The notes beneath the pieces are model-generated. The model was not told where the DNA came from, did not search any database, and worked only from the letters and a program-made list of their open reading frames with translations. Shown one piece after another: positions 31,481-43,259 of a stretch of DNA of 64,000 nucleotides; the first letter of the stretch is position 1; each line of letters begins with the position of its first letter. The position numbers were made by a program, and so were the translations under genes. Source of the stretch: Zea mays (lineage: Eukaryota; Streptophyta; Magnoliopsida; Poales; Poaceae); assembly GCF_902167145.1 (NCBI RefSeq), contig NC_050101.1, forward strand, positions 179,548,428-179,612,427, in the 5' to 3' direction.

Positions 31481-32475
31481 ACATCATCAACTATTAACCA
31501 GTGGATATTACTCATATATATTGCAGTGGTCTGGGTGATCTTAAGAAGAAGCTTGCAGGTCGTTTTCAGTCAAAGCGCCGTCGTGCAGATGATGCAGATT
31601 ATAATCCAGCTACAGACTCTGAGGCCCAATCATCAGCTGGGGGCAGCATTTCTATGGACATAGAGGATGCTCCACACGCTCATCCAGATTATCCAATTGA
31701 TGTCACAGGATGGACCTATCCCAAGAGAAGATTCTCTATGGCTAAGTACTGCTCCAGGAGGACAGTTAATCAGTATGATCTGCCCTCTGACACAAACATT
31801 CAGTTTTTCATACTCAGCTTCAGTTTGATGTCTTCTGGGGAACCCTAATGGACACAAACTTTCACAAGCATCAAGTTATTGATTGGAAATTTATGTTGGG
31901 CCAGTCAGTCATGGAGGGATTGATTCCAAAGTTCGAGGCATGTGGTCTCTATGACTTTATGGGCCAGAAGACAGACTTCAGTGAGATGGATGTGAAACAG
32001 TTCCGGGCAACTGCTGAGATTGACATTGATGAGCAATCAATCACTTGGATGACTGGCTTTAAGAGGTATTCTGCAACCTTTGCTAAGTTTGCTATTGCAA
32101 ACAGTTTGGACTATGATATAATCTCAGCTGGGATTGATTTGTATACTGAGGACAACTTTGAAGAATGTGAGCAGTTCTATGAGCCAGTGAGGCTGGGAAT
32201 TCCTAGGAGGTTTGGTGAGACTTCAGGACTGAGGCATCATCCTGTTGTCATTAACAAGATTGCCAGAGTAACTATTGTCCCAAAGAGTGGAGATAAGAGC
32301 AAGATCAGAGATAAGTTCTGGAACATCATCCACCATATCATGAATGGTGAGGTGATGAATGTGGTGCTATTTATGATGAGGCAATTGAATGACCTCAAGA
32401 TGGACAAGAACCAGAACTTGGCATATGCTCCATACATCATGGCTCTCATCAAGGCTAAGACCAAATTTGAGGGGT

Positions 32476-33071
32476 TGTTGGGACCATGCTTCATCGCCGA
32501 AGGTCCTGCAGAAAGAAATAGCCTCGGCTAAAGCTGCTCGTACGTGATGCCGAAGGTGCCATTTCGTGAAGCTTCAGAATTACAAACCGACTTAAAGATA
32601 GAATGACCTTTTAGTCCATAAGAGTCCGAGTCATTGTTGTAAACTTTTATGAGGGGTACGATTGTAATTCCTCACGGGCTGTGTCCTGTGCCTATAAATA
32701 GTGAACAGTATTCCTTTACTGTTCACGCATTCCAGAAATTGCAATTGCATCACTCGGAAATTATTCTTTGTCAAGGCAGAGGTAAAATGTGTCTAAATAT
32801 TATATTTGAACATCTTAAATTCATATATAATAAATAAATAATGTTATTTATTTCCAATTCACTTGTTTTTAGTGTTTGATGACTTACATTATTTCACATT
32901 ATCTTTGTGATTTCGACTATGAAGGTATAACCTTCGTAGTTCTGCCATTATAACCTTCGTCCGAAGCATATCCTTGGGGAAATAATGCTTCAGAGGACGA
33001 AGGGCATTGATATTTAACATTTTATGTTGTCTTGTTCTTAATTCATAGCATTTGAGAACAAGTCCCCAACA
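32476..33071 (+). repeat. 5' LTR of element C
   Basis: TGTTGGGACCATGCTTC...CAAGTCCCCAACA, 596 bp, with TATAAATAG near 32694. Confidence 0.92.
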
Positions 33072-33093
33072 TTGGCGCCCACCTCCGGTGAAC
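33072..33093 (+). promoter_or_regulatory. Primer-binding site of element C
   Basis: TTGGCGCCCACCTCCGGTGA follows the LTR immediately. The same site, with one or two changes, follows the LTRs of E (52630-52652) and L (58490-58511) on minus, so all three use the same tRNA primer. Confidence 0.75.
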
Positions 33094-33115
33094 TCACTTC
33101 CACTTTTTTGAGCTG

Positions 33116-36100
33116 ATGGCTTCGCTCAACGACCAAGCTGGAGCTGCTTCGGCTCCGAAGCTGGTACTCCCGATAACAGGCGGTTCATGCTCAGAGCCAG
33201 CCAACAAGAAGCAGAAAAAGGAAGCACAAAGAAGGGTACAGCATGTCGGAGTGCAAGGACCCTTCATCAAGTCAAGATGGTCACACATTCCAATTACCTT
33301 CTCCCAAGAGGATCTTCAACTCAAGGATTACCCACACAACAATGCTATGGTTATCTCTTGTGTGATCAAAGGATTTCTGGTCCATAATGTTTTGGTTGAT
33401 ACAGGCAGCGCAGCTGATATCATATTTGCTAAAGCCTTCAGACAGATGCAAGAGCCTGAAGATAAAAATTCATGATGCCACACATCCCCTCTACGGCTTC
33501 GGAGGAAGGCAGATTGTAGCACTCGGCAAAATCACAATGCCAGTGACCTTCGGGTTTATCAACAACACAAGGACTGAACAAGTTGTGTTTGATATTGTTG
33601 ACATGGAATACCCTTACAATGCAATCATTGGCCGTGGCACTCTCAATGCCTTCGAAGCAATTCTTCACCCAGCTTATCTTTGCATGAAGATACCTTCGGA
33701 CCAAGGGCCCATTGCTATTCATGGAAGTCAGGAAGCTGCCAGAAGGGCCGAAGGAAATTGGACAGACTCAAAAGCAATCCATAACATAGATGGAGCTGAA
33801 GCTTGTGAGCAATACAAGTTCAGAAGAGAAAAAGCTGCTTCGGCTGATCAGCCGAAGCCCATGCTCTTATGTGAGGACATAGCAGAGCAGAAGGTCCTAT
33901 TGGGATCTCAACTGTCCGAAGAGCAGGAGAAAACCTTGATAAGGTTTTTATTCAACAACAAAGATGTTTTTGCTTGGTCAGCTAATGATCTTTGCGGAGT
34001 AAACAGGGATGTTATTGAGCACTCGCTCAATGTTGATCCATCCTTCAGACCAAGAAAGCAAAGGCTTCGGAAGATGTCTGATGACAAAGCCGAAGGTGCT
34101 CGCAACGAAGTGAAAAGACTCCTCAATGCTGGAGTTATCAGAGAGGTAAAATATCCAGAATGGTTGGCTAACACTGTTATGGTAAAGAAGGCCAATGGTA
34201 AATGGAGAATGTGCATCGATTTTACTGATCTCAGTAAGGCCTGTCCGAAGGACAAGTTTCCATTGCCAAGGATAGATTCCTTAGTCGATGCAGCAGCTTC
34301 ATCAGAGCTTATGAGTCTGCTGGATTGCTATTCAGGTTATCACCAAATCTGGATGAGGAAGGAGGATGAACCGAAAACCAGCTTCATAACCCCCAGTGGA
34401 ACATATTGTTACCTTCGGATGCCTGAGGGGCTCAAGAATGCCGGAGGAAGTTTCAGCAGAATGACAGCAAAGGTCCTCCATTCTCAGATAGGCAGGAATG
34501 TGCTAACTTATGTTGATGATATCATTGTAAAAAGCACGAAGCAAGATAACCACATTGCTGATCTGCAGGAGACCTTCGCTAATTTTAGACAGGCTGGCTT
34601 AAAGCTGAATCTAGAAAAATGTGTCTTCGGAGTAAAGAAGGGGAAATTTCTTGGTTGTTTAGTTTCAACAAAAGGAATTGAGGCCAATCCAAGCAAAATC
34701 GAAGCTATACTTCGAATGGAACCACCAAGTACAAAGAAGGGGCTCAAAGATTGACAGGAAGGCTGGCATCTCTCAACAGATTCATATCTAGATCAGCAGA
34801 GAGAAATTTACCATTTTTCGAAGTATTGAAGTCAGCCGAAGTTTTTCAATGGGGACCAGTCCAGCAGAAAGCCTTCGAAGAACTGAAGCAATACTTGATA
34901 GATCTAACAACACTAACTCCACCAACGCCAGAGGCTCCTTTGTTATTATATGTGGCAGCTTCGCACTCAGCGGTAAGTGCAACACTTGTCCAGGAGAAGC
35001 TTGAAGGCCAAGCTAAGAAATAGACCCCAATATATTTTGTATCCGAAGTTCTTAGTTTATCAAATAAAAATTATACAGAATTGGAGAAAGTACTGTATGC
35101 TGTTTTGATGGCCTCCAGGAAGCTTCGGCATTATTTTCAAGCTTACAATATAATTGTTCCTTCTTCACAACCTTTGAAGGATATTATGAGAAACCGAGAA
35201 GCTACTGGAAGGATTGGAAAATGGGCCGCAGAGCTCAATGAATTTTGTATTGATTATGTTCACAGATCTTCAATTCAGTCTCAAGCGTTGGCAGACTTCA
35301 TTGCTGACTGGACGCCAGGGGCTCAGGAGGAGGAAATGAATAAAGATGCCGAGGCATGGACAGTGTTTTGCGATGGGTCTTGGGGAACCTTCGGAGCAGG
35401 AGCAGCTGCTGTGCTGGTTTCACCTTCCAAAGTTAAAACTTGTTATGCGGCGAGACTTGATTTCAGTTGTACAAACAATATTGCTGAATACGAAGCTCTG
35501 CTTTTGGGTCTTCGGAAGTTAAAAACAATGGGGATCAGAAGGGCCATTCTTAAAACTGATTCCCAAGTTATTTCTGGTCATATTGACAAGAGCTATAAAG
35601 CAAGAGACCCGAAGCTTGAAAAGTATTTAGATACAGTCCGAAGGATTGAGGCTTCCTTCGAAGGATTCTCTGTCAAAAATATTCCTCGTGGAGAAAATGA
35701 ATACACTGATCTAATGGCTAAGTCAGCAGCACAGGGGCTGCCTTTACCTTCAGAAGTATTTTTCGAAACAATAAAAGCACCTTCGGTCGAGCTTCTTGAA
35801 AGAGCGGTCCTTAACATATCCCATGTCTATAGTGAAGATTGGAGAACTGAAATCATTTCTTTCCTTCAGGGTAATTTTCTTTCAGATGATGAAGCTTATA
35901 ACAGGAGAATAGAAGCAAGAGCTCGACCATATGTCATAATAGAAGGGGAGCTATACAAGCGAGGGGTCTGTTCCCCGTTGCTCAAGTGTTTATCCAGATC
36001 CGAAGGCATAGAATTGATGAAGGAAATACACGCAGGCCTGTGTGGATCTCACATTGGATCTAGGCCTTTGCTTGGGAAAGTTTTTCGTCAAGGATTTTAT

Positions 36101-37069
36101 TGGCCAAAGGCAGCTTCGGATGCAGCGGATTTAGTCCAAAGGTGCGAAGGTTGTCAGAAATGTGCAAGAGATAAAAAACAACCTTCATCTTTAACTCAAT
36201 TAATACAACCCACTTGGCCGTTGCAAAGGTGGGGCCTTGATTTGCTAGGCCCATTATCACCAGCACAGGGGAACTTAAGATATGTGGTAGTGGCAGTGGA
36301 ATATTTTTCCAAGTGGATTGAGGCAAAGCCCTTAGCCACAATAACTTCATTTACTATTCAAAAGTTTTTCTGGCAAAACATTGTTTGTCGCTTCGGAGTG
36401 CCGAAGGCCATTACTGTGGACAATGGGACACAGTTTGATTCTGAAGCCTTCAGAGAATTTTGTGATCAAATTGGCACGAAAATCCATTTTGCATCAGTCC
36501 GACATCCAGAGTCAAATGGACTTGTCGAAAGAGCTAATGGGATCATAATGACAGGAATAATGAAGTCAATCTTCAATCAGCCCAGGGGAAAGTGGCCAAA
36601 CGAGTTAATCAAAGTGGTATGGAGCCATAACACAACCATGTCAAGATCAACAGGTTTTACGCCCTTCAAACTATTGTTTGGTGACAAAGCAATAACCCCA
36701 GAGGAGGCCAAAGCAGGATCAATAAGAACAGTAGCTTCGGCAGAAGGCGAGGACGAAGCTGATTGCTCTGTAGAAAAAGATGCTATAGAAGGGTTCAGAC
36801 TTCAAGCTGTGGAAAACATCAATAAATATCAAGCTGAAACAATAAAATGGCGTGACAGAAAGGTCAAGCTGAAAAACATTGAACCAGGACATTTGGTACT
36901 TCGAAGAGTAGCCAACCCTGAAACAGTAGGCAAATTACAGCTGAAGTGGGAAGACCCCTTTTTGGTAGTATCTTCGTCAAGACCCGGTTCCTACAGATTG
37001 AAGGATATGGATGGCAACGACATCCCTAGATCATGGAATGCGGATGAGCTTCGACGATATTATGTTTAG
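33116..37069 (+). pseudogene. Gypsy pol of element C: protease, RT, RNase H, second RNase H, integrase
   Basis: It starts MASLNDQAGAASAPKLVLP. Protease: VLVDTGSAADIIFAKAF near 33390. Reverse transcriptase: WLANTVMVKKANGKWRMCID, YSGYHQI and TYVDDIIVKST near 34510. RNase H tether: TLTPPTPEAPLLLYVAASHS. Second (archaeal-type) RNase H: VFCDGSWGTFGAGAAAVL and TNNIAEYEALLLGLR. Integrase: zinc finger HIGSRP...CEGCQKC, then WGLDLLGPL, DNGTQFDS and HPESNGLVERANG. The end is RSWNADELRRYYV, stop at 37069. The second RNase H marks the Tat lineage. Breaks: frameshift at about 33470, frameshift at 34752, stop at 35023. The last 662 codons, with both RNase H and integrase, are open. Confidence 0.9.
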
Positions 37070-37970
37070 CTTGATGTAATTTTTTCTATTTTTTTTGTGG
37101 CACCCTTTTCCTTTCCAAAGGGGGAGAAAGGTTTTTAATGGGGCCACAACATGTAATTTTCCTTATTTCAATTCTATAAGAGTGATATCCCCCAAAAATG
37201 TAAATGTAAATGCAAAGGAAAAAAGAAAAATGAAACAGGGAGAAGCTCAAAAGTCGTTCCTAACGGAATGCAGAGCTTATAGCGAAAAATAAACGCTGAT
37301 TCCGCCGAAAGTAAAAGGCGAAGAAGCTCCTAAGGGAGGCTTACAGCGAAAAATAAACGCTGATTCCGCCGAAAGTAAAAGGCGAAGAAGCTCCTAAGGG
37401 AGGCTTACAACGAAAAGTCAATGCTGATACACCGAAAAATGAACGGTGAAGCCGAAAAGTAAACGACAAAAAAATTTGAATCATTCCTAAGGGGATGAAG
37501 GGCTGTGATTATGGTTTTTAAACATGTGTCCCAATATTCATTTGCACAAAACATTTCATCATGTCATTTGCATTCATAAACATTCATTTAGACATATGTA
37601 GAATCATCATCATACCACACAAACAAGACAGGTGCTTCAGCAATGAGGAAAAACTTCGAAGGAAAAATTTTTATGCTTCGTTGTGAACGAAAAGAAGGGA
37701 AGGTGTTTTTCGCCTTCGGCTCAAAAGAGAAGTTTCGTCCACAGCAAAGCAGATTGTACACAGATAGCAGAAACAAAATATATTACAAGGTATGTACAAA
37801 TTTACATGAGTTGTTTCATAACTATATTACAAAAGTTTCTCTAGAATTTTTGCAGGAAAATATATTGTAAGCAACTATCAAACTTCAGGCTAGGCTTCGT
37901 CAAACTTTAGCTTCGTCATTCTTCAGCTTCGTCATCCTGCGTACATCAAACAGCAGAATAAGGTGCAAAT
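37070..37970 (+). other. Spacer between convergent pol and aORF of element C
   Basis: Non-coding. It includes the pol 3' region, the tandem array at 37281-37460, and about 500 bp of AT-rich sequence up to the end of the antisense gene at about 37971. Confidence 0.6.
37281..37460. repeat. 64-bp tandem repeats, element C
   Basis: Units start at 37281, 37345 and 37409 (exactly 64 bp apart): AGCGAAAAATAAACGCTGAT, then TCCGCCGAAAGTAAAAGGCG, AAGAAGCTCCTAAGGGAGGC, TTAC. The first two are nearly identical; the third has diverged. The reverse complement of the same array lies at 50640-50840 in element E. Confidence 0.9.
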
Positions 37971-40966
37971 TCAAGGAGAAAGTAAAAATAACAAATATAA
38001 GTTTCTTACCGGCTTAAGATGACTTCGAGCTTCGTCACCTGCCATTTTTCGCCCGCCACTTACCCAGATCTGGGTCATGAATCTATTTCCAATGCTTCGG
38101 GCCAGGCTTTGGATATCTATCAGATCTGATGCTGATAAGCTGAAGTTTGGTCTATTCACAATATTTCCATGCGTACAGCCAGCCTTCAGAAAAGCGGTAG
38201 CTGTGCCCCGAGAAGCTACCAGGGCGCAGAAGTCGGCATGCCCACCAATAACTTCGTCAAGGGCATCAACCTCGCCTTCAATATATTCTAATGTGCTGGG
38301 CAGATTTTCAGCTGAAGGTGTAAATTTTGCAGAGCTGGCTCCGACAGAATGAAACACATCCTTCAGCCGCTGCACGCATCGGCTGCCGAAGCTTAGGCAT
38401 TTCCCTTGAAGTTCCTTCAAGGATTTTTGCAAATTTGAATTTTTGTCCATTTCAGTTTTAAGGCTTGCTTCAAGGTGTTTCTTTTCTTGCTCAAATTTTT
38501 CTGATTGTTTCAGCAATTCAGTCGTTAAGCTGTCGTTCTCTGCTTGTACTCCAGCCAAGGAACCTTCTATAGACTGGATAACAAAGTCTTTCTTTTCTAA
38601 TGCACCTTCGTGCTCTTTAACCATGATTTCAAGGTCTTGGATGGTGAAGTCCTTCTTTTTCAGATCAGCTTCGTAATTTTCAACTTTTTCAGCCAAACCT
38701 TGGATGATGGCTTTGTTCTTCTCGTCTTCGAGATCTTGTTGCATTTTTAGAACCTTACTTAACAATATGCTCTGTCAAAACAATCTTCGTTAAAAAACGA
38801 CCTAAATAATAATAATAATAATAATAAAATAGCAATAATATTTGTTACCTTAAAATTAGCATAAAGTAAGCTTCTGGCGATATGGTGTCGTTGGTAGCGG
38901 CAGAGGTCTGCTTCTAGCTTCGGCAGGCCAATGTTTTTGGAGAGGGTTCTAACAATTTTAGCTTCGCTGCGGTTTCGAAGACATCTCAGCTTTCCTTCGT
39001 TAACCCCACCAAACAGTGTAGCCCCTGGCTTATATCCACAGGATATGGTATATTTTTTAAGCTCTTCTTTTTCAGCATCTGTCAATTCTTGCCCAAGTAA
39101 ATCTTGAAAGTTAAAATCTTTCTCTTCCAAAATCTCTTCAACTTGTTTTTTCCCCTTTTCAATAACTGTGCTCGTTGTAGCCACAGTAGCTTCTTCCTCA
39201 GCCATTTTCAGGAGTATATTATCAATAACTTCAAGTGTGTCTTCCAGGTTCAGATCTTCTGTGGCCCCGGTTTCGGCCCCGGTAGCTTTGGCTGCGCCGG
39301 TTTCAGTTTCAGGGGTTTCCACTCTGGTGGCTTCGGCTGCGGCGTCTTTTGCTTCGGCGGTCTCGACAAAAGCAACTTTTGACACTGTCGCCGGTGACGG
39401 CGTCTGATGAATCACATCTGCTATCTGAATAATTCTTCGTTTTTTCCGTAGTGCAGGGCCTTCTTCTGTCGAAGCTGCTTTGTCCTTCTGAAAAAACTTC
39501 GTCAGTTCCGGCGCCAGCGGACTTAGCTTGACAGGCAAGGGTTCAGTCATTACCTTCATAATCTCTTCTACATCGGCAGAAGAAGGCGTTGTATGAGTAT
39601 CTTCTTCTCGAACCAACGTTTTTGGTTCTGGAGATGCAGTTTTTCTCTTTCTTGCAGCAGCCACCTTCGGCTCAGGGCTCAGCTTTTCAGGACTCAGTTT
39701 TTCAGAAATCTCATTTTTCTTTTTGGACACTTTGGTGCTCTCTTTGACAACAGCACTGGCAATTCTTTTTCTCTTCGGGCCGCCAGCATCTCCGCCCAAT
39801 CGCCCATAGTCAGGATATTCGAAGCCTATAGCATCAAGTACTCTGTTTAGCCTTCGTTTCGGCCGGGTGCCGAAGGCTGCTGTCATCAATTGGTCCTCCT
39901 TTTTAGAGTAATTTCCAAGAATTTCAGTACTCATTATTTCGATTGTATCGAGCCATTCTTGGCAAGGAGCCTTAAAATATTTCTTGAACTTATAATGGTA
40001 GGGTAGCCGGACAAGCTCCCCTTCTTTTTTCTCCCCTGTAAGCTTCGGCATAGTCCACTCCTTCATAGTTGGAAATACTCTGAAGGCAAGAAATTCCTGC
40101 ACTAAATCCCTAGTGCCAATGTGCTCTGCAATAATTCTGAATTCAGCCAACGCTTTTTGGGTTGGACCTTCTGGTGTCATATTGCATTGAGGTCGGGTTT
40201 CTCCGAAGATTAGTTCAAGCGGACTCTGCACAAGCTTCTCCTTGTCGTCATCAACCTTGACGTAGAACCATTCCGATTTCCAGCCTGCCGGCCACTTGCT
40301 TCAATAGCTGATGACATGAAATTTCGTGGTTTTTCGATATGCAAAGTTGTAACAACCAAAATTTTCATGTAGCCCATCCTTTCTGGCCTTTGTTTGGTAG
40401 TGTAGCTCGTGTACTCGGCAGAAACCTTCGGCAAATGGCTCCATTGATTGGCTTCGGAGAGCCCAAATATAAACACTAAGCCTAACAATGGCGTTAGGAG
40501 TCAGTTGGTGGAAATAAATCCCAAACTTTTGAAGCACATCAGAAATCATCCTATTCAAAGGAAATCTCAAGCCAGCTTTAAGAAAACTCTTGAAAATCAC
40601 TATTGCATCCTTCTCTGGCTTCGAGGTAGTTTCCTCTCAACCGAAGCGAATCAGTTTTTTCTCATCTTCGCTGAAGTAGCCCGATTTCACCATCTTGGGA
40701 AGATCAGCCTTGGAGATAGTTGACTTCCCAAATTCCAGATGGCTAGGCTTGCTCGGTACTGAGATATTGTAATCATCGTCAGAGTCAGCCTCCTCAATAT
40801 CTCCTTGTTCTGCTTCGGCAGCGGCTTGTTCTGCTTCGGCAGCGGGAACTTCTTCTGATGTCACCAATCCAGATCGTTGCATTGCTTCCGAGATAGGAAC
40901 AATCTCTGCACCTTCGGCTTCCTCTCCCTCACGCTCAACTCTAGCAGTAGAGCGCACTCTGGCCAT
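37971..40966 (-). pseudogene. Antisense gene (aORF) of element C
   Basis: It starts at 40966 (MARVRSTARVEREGEEAEGA). Residues with FGKSTISKADLPKM follow, then a conserved core (KAGLRFPLNRMISDVLQKFG, RLSVYIWALRSQ, MEPFAEGFCRVHELHYQTK), a middle Lys/Glu/Thr-rich nuclear-signal-like region (GPKRKR, SKKKNEISEKLSPEKLSP), and a C-terminal coiled coil (38765-37971, KKKDFTIQDLEIMVKEHEGA). Lesions: a stop at about 40634, a frameshift near 40300 and a frameshift near 40220. A likely intron lies between 38847 and about 38780 (GTAACAAA...TTAAG). The protein belongs to the group annotated as putative gypsy-type transposon proteins, found antisense in Tat elements. Function unknown; it is not gag. Confidence 0.75.
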
Positions 40967-41160
40967 TTAATTTTGAATTTCTTGAAAAATTTCTTGGAAA
41001 ATAATAGTCTTCTCTTCCGAAGCTATTCTTCTGACGAAGCAAATTCTAAATTGAAGCTTCGTTTGAATGCGAAAGTTAAGCTTCGGCTATGGTCAAAAAT
41101 TTTGGCAGCAAAACAGTACAATAGCAATGAATGCTGTGGTAACTTCACACCTACCCGTAT

Positions 41161-41169
41161 GTTTATATA
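41161..41169 (-). promoter_or_regulatory. TATA box of the aORF, element C
   Basis: TATATAAAC on minus, about 195 bp upstream of the ATG at 40966; same motif and spacing as in element I. Confidence 0.55.
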
Positions 41170-41427
41170 GTGTTACAGGTAAGAAGGTGAATCGTCAGGA
41201 TTTTTACACCAGGCAAACAGTTGCTCGCACCCGCTGAACGGTGGGCCGCAAGAACCAGAACAGTAAATCTGCATGGTGGGACCGCTGCACGCTTGAAAGC
41301 TGTATCGTTTCTCGACAACGAGCTCAGGGAAGGTGTTTTTCGGACCTTCGGCTTCCTGAAGCCTAAGAGACTTTTTTCACGGATCAAGCTCGTTACGAAA
41401 AACGATCTAGCACCACGAAGGGGCTAC

Positions 41428-42023
41428 TGTTGGGACCATGCTTCGTCGCCGAAGGTCCTGCAGAAAGAAACAGCCTCGGCTGAAGCTGCTCGTACGTGAT
41501 GCCAAAGGTGCCATTTCGTGAAGCTTCGGAATTACAAACCGACTTAAAGATAGAATGACCTTTTAGTCCATAAGAGTCCGAGTCATTGTTGTAAACTTTT
41601 ATGCGGGGTACGATTGTAATTCCTCACGGGCTGTGTCCTGTGCCTATAAATAGTGAACAATATTCCTTTACTGTTCACACATTCCGGAAATTGCAATTGC
41701 ATCACTCGGAAATTATTCTTTGTCAAGGCAGAGGTAAAATGTGTCTAAATATTATATTTGAACATCTTAAATTCATATATAATAAATAAATAATGTTATT
41801 TATTTCCAATTCACTTGTTTTTAGTGTTTGATGACTTACATTATTTCACATTATCTTTGTGATTTCGACTATGAAGGTATAACCTTCGTAGTTCTGCCAT
41901 TATAACCTTCGTCCGAAGCATATCCTTGGGGAAATAATGCTTCAGAGGACGAAGGGCATTGATATTTAACATTTTATGTTGTCTTGTTCTTAATTCATAG
42001 CAATTGAGAACAAGTCCCCAACA
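41428..42023 (+). repeat. 3' LTR of element C
   Basis: 596 bp, preceded by the polypurine tract ACGAAGGGGCTAC. About ten substitutions against 32476-33071, mostly transitions, which dates the insertion to the recent past. Confidence 0.92.
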
Positions 42024-42618
42024 GGGGCGCTGTGAGATAGCTCACACTCTATTTAGGTCTTTCAAGAATGAGATTGGATTCCTCACCAGGCCTCTTGCTC
42101 CTTTCCCAGTTGATGAGGAAGAAGTTGGAGATGATGAAGTTGCTCCTGAGGCTGATGCAGCTGAGTAGATGCCTCCTCCACAGTCTGATCAGTTCTGGCA
42201 GCCTGGTCCAGGCTATTTTGATCCTTACTTCCAGCACATGCAGCAAGGGCTCCAGACACATATGGATGGCCGATTTTAGGGTATGTTGACCCATATGGAC
42301 CAGCGCATGGATGCCATGCAGACTCACTTTGATGATAACTTTGATGGGCTGCACTCTGAGCTTACTGAGCTTCGCACTCACATCCAAGACACTGTTCATG
42401 ATCCAATTATGACTAGAATGAACAACATGCAACAGAGCTTTCAGGATAATATGGGGGCCTTGTCTAGTCAGTTTGACAACCCATCCACAAATGAAAGCAT
42501 CTAGGATATACGTCAGAGGCAACAACAACTCCATCATGACTTCGGGCAGTTCTCCTCTGTCTTCGACACTTTCAGCACCCATTACTACAGCATGTACCCT
42601 CCATCTAGTGATCAGTGA

Positions 42619-43211
42619 GACCCCTCCTTTGTGGCAATTGATGCCAAAGGGGGAGTGAATAAGCTGAAGTTGGGGATGTCATAATCAGGGGGAGCTCATG
42701 TGGACATTGAGACTTTGCATATGCATGTTTACTATTTGAACTTTTTGTTTTATGCATTTGTTGAACTATGTCTTGTGTTTGTGGACAAATGTGTGGTGAT
42801 ATTTTGTGGATTGAACTATGTCTGTTAAATCTTATGTTTCTATTAGTTCGAATTATCCTGTGAATGGTTGATCGAGGAGTGATTAAATTTGCTGCGCTTA
42901 TTTCACATTATACTTCTTGTATGCCTCGATAACCATGATTGTAGGAAGATCTCCATCAAAACTCTGATCGATTATGTGTGTCATATCTTCAACTAGAAAT
43001 ATCATGCACACATATAGGGGGAGCTATTCCTACACTCTGAGTTTTGTTGAGACTTATCTATCTCTCGGATGGAACTTCAAATCAAGATAAGTCTTTTGAA
43101 ACTCATCTTTAAAATCCTTCTTATACCTAGGGTATGAGGAAGATTTGAAAATCAAAACCTCTCTTGGATAAAATGTGTAGTGTTGTCATCAATTACCAAA
43201 AAGATTGAGAT
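42619..43211 (+). other. Element D 3' non-coding region with repeated polypurine tracts
   Basis: The purine runs CAAAGGGGGAGTG (about 42646), TCAGGGGGAGC (about 42686) and ATAGGGGGAGC (about 43014) recur upstream of the 3' LTR, a recognised Sirevirus trait. Otherwise there is no gene. Confidence 0.6.
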
Positions 43212-43259
43212 TGTGAATCATCTAGGCCCCTTAGTGATGTTTTGGTAATTAATGACAAC

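Larger units (their letters stand above)
32476..42023 (+). mobile_element. Element C: Tat-lineage Gypsy element, pol present, gag absent
   Basis: Both LTRs are 596 bp; I count about ten differences by eye. TSD GGGGT (32471-32475) against GGGGC (42024-42028), one mismatch. Order: LTR, primer-binding site TTGGCGCCCACC, pol (plus), tandem repeats, antisense gene (minus), LTR. The protease-bearing frame starts only about 45 bp after the LTR, so there is no room for gag. Inserted in the env-like ORF of element D. Confidence 0.9.
31481..42618 (+). pseudogene. Env-like ORF of element D, split by element C
   Basis: Part one, 31501-32475, encodes an acidic N-terminus (RFQSKRRRADDADYNPATD) and a helical core (EQFYEPVRLGIPRRFGETSG, KDKFWNIIHHIMNGEV-like). 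Part two, 42029-42618, resumes after element C with HMDQRMDAMQTHFDDNFDGL coiled-coil text and ends with a stop at 42618. Sireviruses commonly carry such an extra ORF after pol; it has been called env-like because some copies have membrane-type segments, but its function is unknown. I see no clear signal peptide or transmembrane segment here. A stop (31846), frameshifts and the 9.5-kb insertion inactivate it. Confidence 0.75.

Noticed and set aside
37281..37460. Short regularly spaced repeats that could suggest a CRISPR array
   Set aside because: The 64-bp units are head-to-tail without unique spacers, in a plant retrotransposon; a plain tandem repeat.
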